The notes under the pieces: generated by a model
What the model saw: the letters and a program-made list of their open reading frames with translations, nothing else
Database searches by the model: none
What the model was told of the DNA's origin: nothing
Source: Dichetophora obliterata
Taxonomy: Eukaryota > Arthropoda > Insecta > Diptera > Sciomyzidae
Reading direction: 5' to 3'
DNA length: 64,000 nucleotides
Assembly: GCA_963920525.1 (NCBI GenBank)
Contig: OY986436.1
Location: 95,177,342-95,241,341 of the forward strand
Shown: positions 52,635 to 63,537 of the stretch, one piece after another
How positions within the stretch are numbered: position 1 is the first letter of the stretch
Layout: every line of letters begins with the position of its first letter
Program-made: the position numbers and the translations under genes

Positions 52635-55456
52635 CCCTCATCGGTCCCTCGAGAAATACATCTAATCGATCCCATTGTATGCGCGCGCATACACATATAT
52701 TTTTAATTGTAAAAAAGCTAAAAAAAATTAACAACCATTTATGTTTTGTGATTTTTTATGTTTATTGCATTGTTTACTATCATAATAATACATTTGAACT
52801 TCATAAAGGTAGATTTAGAATGAAATTAATTAGAATATTACATATATTAGAAAAAAAAATGAATTTTTAACTTTTGTCAATTATTTGTACATTTTTCGCA
52901 TAAATTGAAATTATGTTCAGCACAAATGAAATTTCTAAAAAAAATGTTTACAGCTTGGGGAACATTTTTTTTTTTCCACTAAATAAATAGTGCAAAAAAA
53001 AATACTTGCACTAATAGTGGTACAGCAAAGAAAGTTATCACTCAGTTTAAAGAAAACAGGAACAGTTTACTTGTAGTATTGAGTATTTAAATACTACACA
53101 GAAATTTGTATGTTTCTATGCTATTCTTAGTAAAATATAAAAAAATTAAGTAAAACAAGAAAAATAAGCTATGCTAACAATTATTTGCTGTAAGCAATTT
53201 AACTTTCATGAAACTATTATTTTAAATAACACCAATTTTATATAAACTGTCTATCTGATCCTCGCTTGGTGATGCTCATTCAGAGCTGTTGTTGTTGTTT
53301 TCTTCGTAAACATATATGGCCAGGAGCTCGAAAAATAGTTTTTCTTTATTATAGATTTTTTTAATTCGAGTCTAACTGAAATAGTTTTAAAATCAGTCAT
53401 ATTTGAAAATTGAGTGGAAAAGCTTTCAATTGCAGCTTTCATTTAGTGGCTGTTAAAATCAAATGTTTGCACTATTTGAGTGTAGTGGAAATTTAGTAAC
53501 TATCACTCAATTTAGTTATAGTGCAACAATATAACACTACCATTAAAATCCCTAGTGATAGTGAAGCATCTTTTCACTATCACTAAGCTGGTAAGAAAAT
53601 AGTGAAAAATAGAATTTCTTTCAATATATTTTAGTGCTAGTGAAAGGCTGAGTGCACTCAACATTTAGTGCACTACGCCCAACTCTGGTACGTAGGCACC
53701 ATTTGATCCATAGTATCAACTCCACTCTTGGTTTTGTTGTAGTGTTCAATGATGTTAGGTTTCTTCTTTTCACTATTCTCATTTATGCTGACAACATTGT
53801 GGTATGTACTGAGCAATGTCACAAATCGGTACCGGCGAGGAACATATGACAACATAACTGCTTGCAATTTATGTTCATATACAACTTCTGTATGATAAAT
53901 TCGCTTTTGACGCATGTCGAGTAGAACTGAAGGAATTTCAGTCCTATTTTTCCTTATTGCTCCCAAAATAGTCATGCGATTCTTATGTAAATCTTCTGCC
54001 AATTCATACGAAGTGAAAAAGTTGTCACACGTTACATTTCTGTCAGAAAGTCCTTCCACCAAATCCAAAACAACATGCCGTCCGAGATTACGTTCAGGAG
54101 TGGCATTACGATTCCGACCAACATAAATTTGTGTGTTGTATGCATACCAGCTTTTTGAATCGCATAGCACCCAAATTTTGATGCCATATTTCGCCGGCTT
54201 GGATGGAATATACTGACGAAACGGACATCGCCCACGATACGGAACTGTTCATCTACGGTAATGTTTTTTCCTGGTGTGTATGCAACTTTGAAATTATGAT
54301 TCCATTTATCGTATACATTTCGAATCGGTGCCAATTTGTCACGTACAGAAGTACTTGTAGATGCAGTGTTGGCCAAACGTTGTTCGCGGTCATCAAATCG
54401 AATGCAACCATGGATACGCTTGAACATTTTCAAAGACATTGTTGCTCTAAATATTGGCTGACCAGTTTCGTTATTCCACAGTTTAGTGACACATTCACCG
54501 TATGACCGATACACCAGAAAGCAGCAACAATCCAAAGTATGCGTGCAGAGTGTCCAAATCAATGTTTTCCCAATAGTCTTTGTACTTTCGCACACCATAG
54601 AAATTTGTCATGTTCAAAATAATATTCTCAACCGGTTCAAGGAACATGTGAAATGCAGACGAAACATCAACTATAGTAGCAGCTGCTAATGCTTTTGGGC
54701 CTGAATTATAACAAAAATGAAACATATAATGAACATGAACCCATAACAAAGAGGGTAGGTTTTTAGCTGAAGTGAAATTTTCTGCTCGTCGAAATGAGTT
54801 TCTTCGATTTATTTCAAATGGTTGCGATGAATATTCAATTTTCTTATTTTTTGAAAAATATTTATTTTCAGGATTTGCTGCATTTTCTTCTGCTAAATTT
54901 TGCTCAAGTGGCCCAATGTCGTCTTCATCCGAATGCACGCTAACTTCACTTTCAGCATTCTCCTCGTCTGATAATGCAAAATCATCGTCACTATTGCACA
55001 GAGATTCGCCCGCTTCGCTTTCCAAATCAAAATCCATTTCTAGTTCATCTCGCTGCCTTCTTTCACGTAAAACTCTAACCATTTTTTATCAAATACTCAA
55101 AACACAACCAAAATTCAAATAAATGCGCAAACAAACTTCACTTATGTGTGTTCCAGAACAAACTGAATTTCATAAAACGAAAAAATAAGAGCGTGCTATA
55201 AATCCACACACAAAAATAAGCGGCAATTCCAGGTACCTGCTTATGTGTAAGTGCGCACGTACACAGGAACCGATTCGTAACTATAACTGCACAGGCAAAT
55301 ACAGTAAGGGTACAAATTCAAAAACGGGTTTTTTTGGTTTTTCAGGCAAAATAATTATACTTTGCAAAATACAAGATCATTCCGCTGAACCGTTTTTATT
55401 TTATCAAGGTTAAAGATCAAAATTGTATGCGTGCGCATACAGGGGACCGATGAGGG
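52635..55456. mobile_element. piggyBac element 2 with TTAA duplications and palindromic subterminal sites
   Basis: CCCTCATCGGTCCC at 52635 and GGGACCGATGAGGG ending at 55456 are inverted, with TTAA on both sides (52631-52634, 55457-55460). About 35 bases inside at the left, and directly inside at the right, lies the palindrome TGTATGCGCGCGCATACA (right copy TGTATGCGTGCGCATACA). It encodes a piggyBac-like transposase on the minus strand. The host sequence rejoins to a tandem unit when the element is removed. The 52.99-53.69 kb part is a further insertion or rearrangement with AGTGCACTA words. Confidence 0.92.
53690..55082 (-). pseudogene. piggyBac-like transposase (PGBD type), frameshifted
   Basis: The ATG at 55082-55080 opens an acidic N-terminus (SDDDFALSDEENAESEVSVH). 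Then come AFHMFLEPVENIILNMTNFY, DTLHAYFGLLLLSG, KMFKRIHGCIRFDD, KNITVDEQF with the first Asp (about 54253), KIWVLCDSKSWYAYNTQIYV, VTCDNFFTSYELAEDLHKNR with the second Asp, and NKTKSGVDTMDQM with the third (about 53710). Frame changes lie near 54720, 54520 and 54240. The coding part is cut right after the third catalytic residue. A cysteine-rich C-terminus may survive near 52870-52950 (CAEHNFNLCEKC). All three catalytic Asp are kept. Confidence 0.85.
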
Positions 55457-55710
55457 TTAAACAACCAAAACCGTCTAAAATATAGTATTTTCATTGAATT
55501 GTGGGCGGTAAAAGTGGACGTGGAAACCCATTTTAAGTAAAATTGCCGATAGTAAGCTACAAACTAAATTACCAACTTTTAACCTTATACGACCAAAACC
55601 GTCTGAAATATAGCATTTTAATTGATTTAGGCGGTAAAAGTGGGCGTGGAAACTAATTTTAAGTACAGTTTCCGACAAAAAAATGAAAAAAATAAATTAA
55701 CAAGTCTTAC

Positions 55711-56741
55711 CTCCCTATTACGAATTCATACGATATACGATAAACGCTTGCATTCTGTTGAGCGGTATTACGAACTTTCGTTTGTCGTATTAAATCCGAC
55801 AGTTAGCGTTTATCGTATATCTGAAAAAATGGTATTACGAAACGATACGTATCAGATCAGCTGTTCAATTTCATACGCTTGCAAGCGGCTGATTATTTTT
55901 GTCCGATAGTTGAAATTTTATATAAAATTTTAATCTTTTTCAAAATATTTAAATATTAAAGATAAAAAAATTACTCTTTAAAAGGTTTTGATCAGAATTA
56001 AGCGATATTTCAGGCCAAGAGTTGCGATCTCAAAAGTTCAACTGGGAGGTCTTGCCACTTTAATGGAAGAAAACGCAGATTATACATTTACCGATTTATT
56101 GATAACGACATAGTAAAATTGAAATGTTGAAATAACCTCAACAAACTTATTCCACCGTCATGAGCAAATCGCCACCTTCCAATGTCATTCCGTTGGTTAT
56201 TTAGAGTTTCTTGACAATGTCTGCTTTTGGCGACTGCAAGACCATTTCCATCTTCATGGCAGATAGAACCACAAGCGGCTGTCCCTTTTCGACTTTGTCA
56301 CCTTCCTTAAAACGAATATCAATGACTGTTCCTAGCATAGGAGCTCCAACTTCGTTCTCGTTTGCTTTTGAAGTCTTGGGATGAATATAAAGTTCCTTTA
56401 CAGTTTCTTTATCGCGAGATTATAAGCATCCCTCAACTTCCTTCTTTCCACAGCATCTATACATGTCTCATCGCTTTCTCCACTTATATTGAACGCCGTG
56501 GATGTCGTCGGAAACGTGTTTATATATTTTATTTTTGAACTTTCAAAATATTGAAGTGACTTCAGTTTGAGAATTTCAATTGTTTTTTCTTGAATTCACA
56601 GTAAAATGTAAACAAATATCACTGTCATTCACAATAGTAGATCTATCGGGCGTATGAAAACGTTAATACGAAAGCTTGATTTTTACGATACGCTTGCAAG
56701 CGTCTATCGTGTATCGTATGGAAATCCATAATAGGGGGGTT
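55711..56741. mobile_element. 1,031-bp TIR element carrying a captured pyruvate carboxylase fragment
   Basis: The left end CTCCCTATTACG with ATACGATATACGATAAACGC and the right end (on the minus strand) CCCCCCTATTATGG with ATACGATACACGATAGACGC are inverted copies of about 45 bases. AGTCTTAC (55703-55710) and AGTCTTAT (56742-56749) form an imperfect 8-bp duplication. The interior holds a biotinyl-domain fragment of a host gene (56147-56432) and no transposase. It interrupts the tandem family at 51-57 kb. Confidence 0.75.
56147..56432 (-). pseudogene. Captured biotinyl-domain fragment of pyruvate carboxylase
   Basis: The minus strand reads DKETVKELYIHPKTSKANEN, VGAPMLGTVIDIRFKEGDKV, EKGQPLVVLSAMKMEMV with the biotinylation motif AMKM, and TLEGGDLLMTVE with a stop at 56149-56147. 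This is the C-terminal biotin carboxyl carrier domain of pyruvate carboxylase, which in the mitochondrion carries CO2 to pyruvate. A premature stop follows VKKL, and another stop precedes SRDKE. Only the last ~95 residues are present and no start is available. It lies inside a TIR element and is a transposon-captured pseudogene. Acetyl-CoA or methylcrotonyl carboxylase is less likely, given GAPMxGTVIDI and KGQPLVVLSAMKMEM. Confidence 0.88.
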
Positions 56742-57174
56742 AGTCTTATACGACCAAAACTGTCTAAAATATAAAGTTTTTATTGATTTGTGGGCGGTGA
56801 AAGGGGTGTAGCAAAATTTTGTCTTTTACAAACCTTGTCCTTATAATTACAAACACAACAAAAAAAATCGGACGCTTCGTTCGTGAGTTATGGAATTTCA
56901 AACACATTTTACGACTATGTTTTATATATATAGATAATTGAAGTTTACTACTTATAACAAATGGATAATTTTTTATTTTATCTTTTGTTACAAAAGTATT
57001 GCATACTTTATATCTTCCGTACACACACAATATAGTATGCATTTACAATGCACATTTTTGCAAAGTATTTTCGTTTTGACGTAGAATTACGTCTTACAGC
57101 GCGGTTTGAATGGGGGCTATTTTCACAAATTTTTTCAAGCACATTTAAAAGTGATATTTGACACTTTGGGCAAT

Positions 57175-57375
57175 GGCAAACCTCAGAGAGTAAAAATTGC
57201 CATGTAAAAGCTTCTTGAGAACATAAGCCGTTCGGAGTCGGCATAAAACACGTAGGTCCAGTTCTCGGTCATTTGTGTTCAAACATTTAATAACACGCAC
57301 AACACAATTGATCAATAGAAGCTAGGTCAAAGTCCTTCAAAGGGCTGAAATGGCCAGTTTATTTTTTTTTTTATT
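57175..57375 (+). mobile_element. 5'-truncated SINE (family B)
   Basis: Begins at GGCAATGGCAAACCTCAGAG and ends GGCTGAAATGGCCAGTTTAT plus a T run. It matches 16105-16310 closely (GCCGTTCGGAGTCGGCATAA) but lacks the tRNA head. No target duplication was recognised. Confidence 0.82.
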
Positions 57376-57739
57376 TGTTGTGTTTGTTAGTTTGGTTCGT
57401 AATCATGTCGTTCGTTGTTGTGCTGCTTTTGTTGTCGTTGTTGTTGATGTTTTTATTAATATGTATGTAAAATCACATCACATAAATACACATCAGTTGC
57501 TTTAATTTTTATCGTTTTCCATATAAAGTTGAAAACGGTGTGCACTTTTAAAAGCACTGAAGCGGACCGTTTTGTTGTCAGCAAACTATGCATTGTGTGT
57601 TTCATATAAACATACCATTTATGAAGTTGTATAATAATGTTGATTTTCTATGATTTAAATCAAAATTCTAAAAGTTTTTTCTAACGAATTTTTTCCAAAG
57701 AAACAACATTTTCAATGTGAAAAGGAAAACATCACTAGC
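57376..57739. other. No gene recognised
   Basis: Has TTGTTGT-rich runs near 57415-57450. The remainder is AT-rich. Confidence 0.35.
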
Positions 57740-57945
57740 TAATTAATTAGTTAGCTGATTAATTAATTAGTTAGAGCAATTAATTGTTCTAACCTGACCT
57801 AAAGCTCATTAAACGATTTTAAACTATCAAACAACTAGAATTTGTATTTAAAATCAAGAATGATTTAAACTATCAAACATTTAGAATTTGTATTTAAATC
57901 ATAGAAAATCAACATAATAAATAACAAGGTCATATAGAAAACTTT
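57740..57945 (+). repeat. Third copy of the TATCAAACATTTAG repeat
   Basis: AAACGATTTTAAACTATCAA and CAAACATTTAGAATTTGTAT match the pair at 8.9-9.6 kb. It starts after an AATTAATTAGTTAG doublet and ends AATAACAAGGTCATATAG. It is nested in the hAT element. Confidence 0.75.
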
Positions 57946-58073
57946 AAGTTGTATATTAATTTTAACTGTTGCTTTACAATTGTAACCTTTTCCTAAAATA
58001 TTTTTTATTAAGATGCAACAATAAACTAAACAATAAACGGCAACTCAACTGCACTACCTTGATTTCAATATAG

Positions 58074-58289
58074 ATGGAGATGGAAAAAAAGGACGCATCA
58101 AGCGAATATGACATAAATTTCAATTCGATTCTAAATAAATATAAAAAAGGACTTTACAATTATATAGAGAACGTTTTAAAGGTACAAACAAAAAGGTCGT
58201 TTTCATACCAGCAAATCAGACGCTGCCGTTTTAAGTACCGTTTAGCTGGAACAGTGACATTCATGGCTTGTTGGGTTGTAATACAATAG
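58074..58289 (+). other. Short open frame, not recognised
   Basis: The 71-codon frame (EMEKKDASSEYDINFNSILN at its start) follows a TTTCAATATAG acceptor-like site. It contains no motif I know, and the composition is only weakly protein-like. It could be an internal exon of a lost transposase or chance. Confidence 0.2.
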
Positions 58290-59195
58290 AGAATACAGAT
58301 GCATGTAGCTAGAGAGCCAGTATGTAGCTACAAAAAATGTACTTACTAGCCAGTACTAGTACTACATGGTTGCCAGTTAAAATTTAAAACAATTCCGTCA
58401 AAAAGTTACTTTTTTCACAGTAACATAAATTTAATACAACAAAAAGTACCATGGAATTTTTCCAACTGGCAACGTTGCTACTAGCTCCTGATATTGTTAT
58501 TTTGATTCTGCATGTTCTGCAAAGGGCCGTTTTTCACTCGGCAATTCTATGATCAATAATTGCTTTCGCCGCAAGTAGTTTATAGACTACTCGGGTTTAA
58601 AGGGAACTTTCGTAAACTCATTCATGCGGGCGAATAATCGACAAACTGCTTGCGGCAAAGGCAATTATTTCCGAGTGAAAAGAAGGACAAAGAGATCTTG
58701 CTACCAGAGCAAGAGAATTATTGCTCTCGGATCAATAATTGCTTTCGCCGCAAGCTTGAGAATTTTTGTGTGTGACGAGTGAAAACCGGGACATAGTAAG
58801 CAAAGTTCTGTTTATTTTCTGTGAACGATTCGGTTCGTCCCCTCTAACGCTGCTCAACCGCTGTGATCATGCTCTTCTCTGTGCGTCGTTGTTTTAGATT
58901 GCTTGGTAATTGTTGTTGGTTCAGTTAGCTGAAATTTTTTTAGATGAAAGATGTAATTTTTACTCGACATGAACAGCGGATTTTGACAACTAGCTCGCTT
59001 TTCTCTGCTTTCTACATCATTGTTCTGCGATTCGGCCCTACCTGGTTATTTAGTTGGAGTACGAAGAGCACGAGAGTACAAGTACAAGAGTTGAAGTACG
59101 AATAAAACGAATGTTTATTTTCAGCAAGATAAATACAATAGAGAATACAGATGCGTGTAGCTACAGGGGCAGTATGTATGTATACTACGCAAAGT
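58283..59195. repeat. Direct repeat pair bounding several hairpin units
   Basis: ATACAATAGAGAATACAGAT occurs at 58284 and 59140, each followed by GCATGTAGCTA or GCGTGTAGCTA. Between them, 58528-58690 is an inverted pair (CCGTTTTTCACTCGG against CCGAGTGAAAAG). AATTGCTTTCGCCGCAAG also appears twice (58558 and 58736). Perhaps a tandemly duplicated MITE inserted in a repeat. Confidence 0.55.
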
Positions 59196-60005
59196 TGCGC
59201 ATGCGTTTCTAAGCATGCGTTGTGCTTTAAAAACTATATTATACATTATATTTTTCCCATATTAAAAATTTATTTTGCTGACTAAAATTATAATTTTAAA
59301 TTACTTTTAAAATATACATATATGTATATGCTCTTTACTACAGGTAAAATAAATAATTCATATTTACCCATATTTATTTCCATTAATTAAACATAATTTT
59401 GTTTTACATTTAGTTTTAAACAACAAAACAAATGAACAAGAACAACAAATTCATCACCAAAAATATCAAACGAAAACTTTTTATAAAACAAAACAAATTT
59501 TTACATGAATTTATTTGTGAGCTTTTTAGATAAGGTAAGTTTGAAGGACAACAACAACAAATTTGTTTTTGAATAATTTTTAATTTGAAGATGAAATGCT
59601 TTAAAATAGTTTTGAAAATATAAGTAAAAAAAACAGAATTTTTCTCTATTGCTGTATAAAAAGGAATTCTACGTTTATACTCACGATACTATCGAAACTG
59701 TGTCTTTTTTTTAAAGGTTTAGTATAATAAAAATAGAAATATTTCGTTTTCTTTTCCTTTATTCCAAACACATAATTCATTCGGAAGTTGTTCAACTATC
59801 AATTTTTGGCTTCAGTACATATAAAACTTTAATATTAATTGCAATATAGATGATTAAATCGAAAATGGTAGTATCGAACGCATAAAATTAACCAAAATGT
59901 TTTTCGTTAACACGATAAATCAAATTATAGACGAATTATTAATATTTGTTTTGTACAATGCGTTGTAAATATTTTTAGTAAACCAAACTTATATATTTGA
60001 ATTAA
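59196..60005. other. AT-rich interior of the hAT-type element, no gene recognised
   Basis: No transposase motif is seen on either strand. Confidence 0.4.
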
Positions 60006-60086
60006 ATGACTGATGCAAGAAGGCCGAAACTGACAAAAAGGGCCGAAACTGGCCGTAGCCGAAACCGAATATTCGGTCGGACACTA

Positions 60087-60700
60087 GTTGTGACTATGAT
60101 GACAAACTTTTCGAGTCATGCTCCGATGCAAAACACTAAGCGGTACGATCGAAAAATTTATGAAATGATCGTTGAACAGCCGTTGCTAATTCATCAATAT
60201 AATCAGCGACTGGGTGGAGTGGATTTGCTTGACAACGCAATAAATAACTACCGCATCAGAGTATATGGCAAGAAATGGTATTGGCCACTGCTTACTAATG
60301 GATTCGACGCAGCCATAGCTAAAACCTGGATATTGCATGCACTTTGCGCAAAATATGAAAATACAAAGCCTAAGAGTCAGTTTGATTTCCGCATAAATGT
60401 GGTGGAATCTCTTATGACCATTAGAAAGGTTCGTGCACCACCTGGGCGCCGTTCTGAATACTAACAAGTCGTTGGCATGAGCACAGACGGCTTAAAACAC
60501 TTTGTGCAGAAAATGGAAAGACGTGCTCGTTGCCGGCAATGCGGTGACAAAACTTTTTATGGTTGTGGAAAGTGTAACAACTTACTGCATCCAAAAAATG
60601 TTTTGCGGACTTTCATAACAGCGTTCCACAAGATGGAAAAAAAGTCAAAAAGGCTCACTAATACTAAATACGAGTACATACATTAAAAAAAAAGTTCAAT
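60087..60700 (+). pseudogene. piggyBac transposase relic 1, C-terminal part
   Basis: The frame NFSSHAPMQNTKRYDRKIYE, VEQPLLIHQYNQRLGGVDLL (third catalytic Asp) and KKWYWPLLTNGFDAAIAKTW continues to RRSEY and a TAA at 60462-60464. The same frame then resumes with the Cys-rich finger CRQCGDKTFYGCGKCNNLLH (60532-60590). It continues from 50268 across the hAT insertion. One stop and the upstream frameshift disable it. Confidence 0.88.
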
Positions 60701-61329
60701 TATTATTAATCAATGTAGATACATAAAATATTAACAAATAAAATAACAAGAAGAGTTAAATATTTTATAAAAAATTTCGTTTACATATACTCTTTTTTTT
60801 TAATTTTTGAAAACTTAGAACTCATTATCGACGGTTGGGTCTTTTTAAACTCAAGGTAGCAGATTCTTTTTAGAATCTGTCAGAATAATGTAATCTTAAA
60901 TTAGGAATTTTTATCAACAGCTGGTATCGTTAGTTAAAAGGCCACGAGAGCTTTTAGATTTTTTGTACATTAATTTTTTTTAGAAATGATAATAGAACAA
61001 ATATTATGATTTTCAAATTTCATCACATTTGACCTTGAAAATGTAATATTTAACGTTAAAATTTCTGGGTACACTTCAAAAACAATTTATAGCTCCATGT
61101 TTTGTTAAACCAACAAAAAATATTAAGCTCTTAGTTTTTACCAATCCCGAGATATGATTGTTTCTGTGGAAGCATTTTCATGGGTATAAAAATACCCATC
61201 CATAGTTAATGGGTAAATGGAAGTGGCATATATTAAAATTCTATTAAATAATCATTTTTTACATTGTCTAATTAGATATCCTAAGCCGAGTTAAGTATGT
61301 AAAAAAATCATTTTATATCCATTTCAGCA
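60701..61329. other. AT-rich DNA, no gene recognised
   Basis: It may contain the upstream part of the env region, but no frame could be supported. Confidence 0.35.
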
Positions 61330-62115
61330 TAGTGGTAATGTTCTTCATTTGGCCACAGAGAATATTGTAGCCGACTGCAATAATCAAATTCTGCCAATCG
61401 GAAGCTGCAGCATAACACTTACGACAACATTCTGAAAACACTTAACTGATTCAACATGCGCGCAACAACTTCATTCCGGCAATGCGGAATGAATCGGCAA
61501 TGCAGTGAACATTGCACTACCCGCCCTAGCCATCTGGAACCACTGACAGTGGTTGACGAAGGCGTTATTATCATCAACGATGACACAACTACGGTCAAGT
61601 CAAGCGATGGCAACGAGCAGACCATAACTGGAACACTCCTCCTCACTTTTGACGGTGAAGTTGCGATCAATGACACCCTATTTAAAAATCTGAAGAATCA
61701 CGTAAAGAAAACTCCAGGCCCAGCAGCATCACCGGTCCTTAACATAACGGGCCACCAGGAAATACTAAGTCTGCTATACCTTCAGATATTAAGCGTTGAA
61801 AACCCGCGGTACATTGGTGAGATCGAGAGGGGATTAACAAGCAGGCCTCTAATATCCGCATCGGCCGCTACTATATTTTTAGTCACGTGCTACTTGTCCT
61901 TTCAGTTGTATCGAAGATATCAAGGAGTTCGAGGTCAACACGACCTCCAAATTGTTATCGATGGTTTCAAGAAGGCCGAGGACGATCTTCATTTAAGTAA
62001 GGGAGCAGTTGACGCACCCGTTATTGCATCCGCCAGCGACATAGTTACTGGTAATAAGAACAACAATTGTCATGTATCGTCAGTAGAAATCGTGAATGTT
62101 GCTCAACAGCGCTGA
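61330..62115 (+). pseudogene. Errantivirus-like envelope glycoprotein, C-terminal part
   Basis: The first frame has VLHLATENIVADCNNQILPI, and after a frame change near 61440 a 220-codon frame runs to a stop at 62113-62115. It contains LTVVDEGVIIINDDTTTVKS, ITGTLLLTFDGEVAIND and a hydrophobic stretch of about 20 residues (SASAATIFLVTCYLSFQLY, 61855-61911) followed by basic residues, i.e. a membrane anchor with a short cytoplasmic tail. Env of insect gypsy-type elements mediates membrane fusion. The N-terminal part is missing and the frame is broken, so it is inactive. The following 62116-62350 may be 3' UTR or LTR. Confidence 0.6.
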
Positions 62116-63537
62116 CGGTTGATTTGCGGGCATTGCACTTTTGGCACATATTGTTCGATATATAATATCCGCACGAGGCGCTGAGTCGGCTAAAGCGGGC
62201 TTAGAGCTAGTTTAGTTTAAGTGAATGATTGTACGTATTTTCAAGTTAGTTGATTTCTGATAATTAAAGCACTCGGTCCAACGACTGAGGACTCACACTT
62301 AAAGTCTTTTATTGAATTTAAATAAGCTATTTAATTTATATGCTGTAAATAAATTCCCAGTTAAATATGAAGTGACGATTGAAATTAATTATTTTGCCTG
62401 GATTTTCTTGCTTTTTCTTTGTGGGTTCGTCTACATTCGAGGTGTTGAAGTCCTCCGAAATAGGTGAAAATTCTTTCATTTTTCAGTTGAAATTTTTCAC
62501 AGCTCAACGTTGGCTGAAATAAGCATGCGAGACTTTTGAGTTGTGCTTTTGGTTTTAGGCAAAGTTCGTGGAGCTTTTGCATCAGCTGCTTCAGAAGCAG
62601 GACTGGATGCATTGTGACTTACTATCTATAGTAATACAACTCATTTTCTGTTTGTTTGTTTGTTTGGCCTTTATATAAATCTAAACGGCTCAACGGATTT
62701 CGCTCAAACTAGGTATACATATTAAGTGCATCCTAACTTAAAATGTTACGTACTTAGTTTTTGCCACGCCCCCTCCGAAATTTTTCAACTAACGGTAATT
62801 TTGGTATTATAATACTTTTTACGATCGTAGTTTTTGTGTATATAATGATAAAATTTTTTTGTTATTTTTACATCAAAAACACTCACATATCTTCAAAATT
62901 TTAGAAATTTTCAGTACAATGACTTTTTCATAAAACATCGTTACCTAAGAATGATAAAAAAACGACATGAAAATCAAAGTTTGGACTTTCGATGCAAATA
63001 TCTCCGCTGTCCATTAATATATTTCATTAAAATTTTTTTTGTTCAAAAGCTCAATAAAAGCACTTCACAAAAATAGGTACCGTTAAGTCAGTGTATATAT
63101 GTTTTATGATTATGTCAAAAAATGTCCAAAATATTGACTTTTTAATCAAAAAATGACTGAACAATTATTTTTGTTGTAAAAATGAATTTAATTAAAAATT
63201 GCACATCTGGCTACCATTCATGACATAGCATTATTTGCAAAAATTCTTCCAGTTAAGCGCAAAAATTATTTTACTGTTATTGTGATCAGAACAACAATCC
63301 ATTTCGCCATTTTTTTTGGCGAAATTTATTTTTTCCAAAATTTTGTTTTTACATTTTTTACAAAAAAGTCTAGTCTCAAAAATAATTTATGTGAAAAAAT
63401 TGCCCCAATATCTCTTTCCAATCAAAAGTTATGGCTAAAAATCTATTTTTTCAAACCAGCTATGGGGTTGGAATTAATTTTAAAGGTTTTTTTTTCGGTT
63501 TTTGAGCATTTATTTAGAAACAACGGTACAATGTATA
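62116..63537. other. Retroelement 3' flank and AT-rich spacer
   Basis: A GTTT microsatellite lies at 62647-62664. A phrase ACGGCTCAACGGATTTCGCT (62683-62702) with GCCACGCCCCCTCCG (62763-62777) looks like a dispersed fly repeat. A minus-strand frame at 62385-62612 is rich in Ser, Ala and Lys in one reading but matches nothing I know. No gene is assigned. Confidence 0.4.

Larger units (their letters stand above)
50950..57175. repeat. Degenerate tandem repeat of the GTGGGCGGTAAAAGTGG family, interrupted twice
   Basis: Units with AACCGTCTAAAATATAG followed by ATTTGTGGGCGGTAAAAGTG recur at about 50975, 51385, 52375, 55470, 55600 and 56760. Most also carry an ACTAAATTACCAA word. The 52.6-55.5 kb gap is a piggyBac element and the 55.7-56.7 kb gap is a TIR element; deleting both gives continuous units. 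No gene is visible in it. Confidence 0.75.
50277..60086. mobile_element. 9,810-bp hAT-type element with 8-bp duplication, splitting a piggyBac gene
   Basis: TAGTGTCCGACCGAA at the left and TTCGGTCGGACACTA at the right are inverted ends, and GTTGTGAC flanks both (50269-50276, 60087-60094). Subterminal CCGAAACCGAA and CCGAATATTCGG words recur at both ends. The length reflects later insertions: a 2.8-kb piggyBac, a 1.0-kb gene-capturing element, poly-A and SINE copies and a tandem repeat. No hAT transposase frame is recognised, so it moved with help from a relative. Identity of the ends is strong; single-event insertion is an inference. Confidence 0.85.

Noticed and set aside
54772..55122. Serine-rich plus-strand open frame
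   Set aside because: Antisense of the acidic N-terminus of the piggyBac transposase.
61419..61676. Minus-strand open frame over the env region
   Set aside because: The plus strand has a long frame with an env-like order and membrane anchor; the antisense has none.
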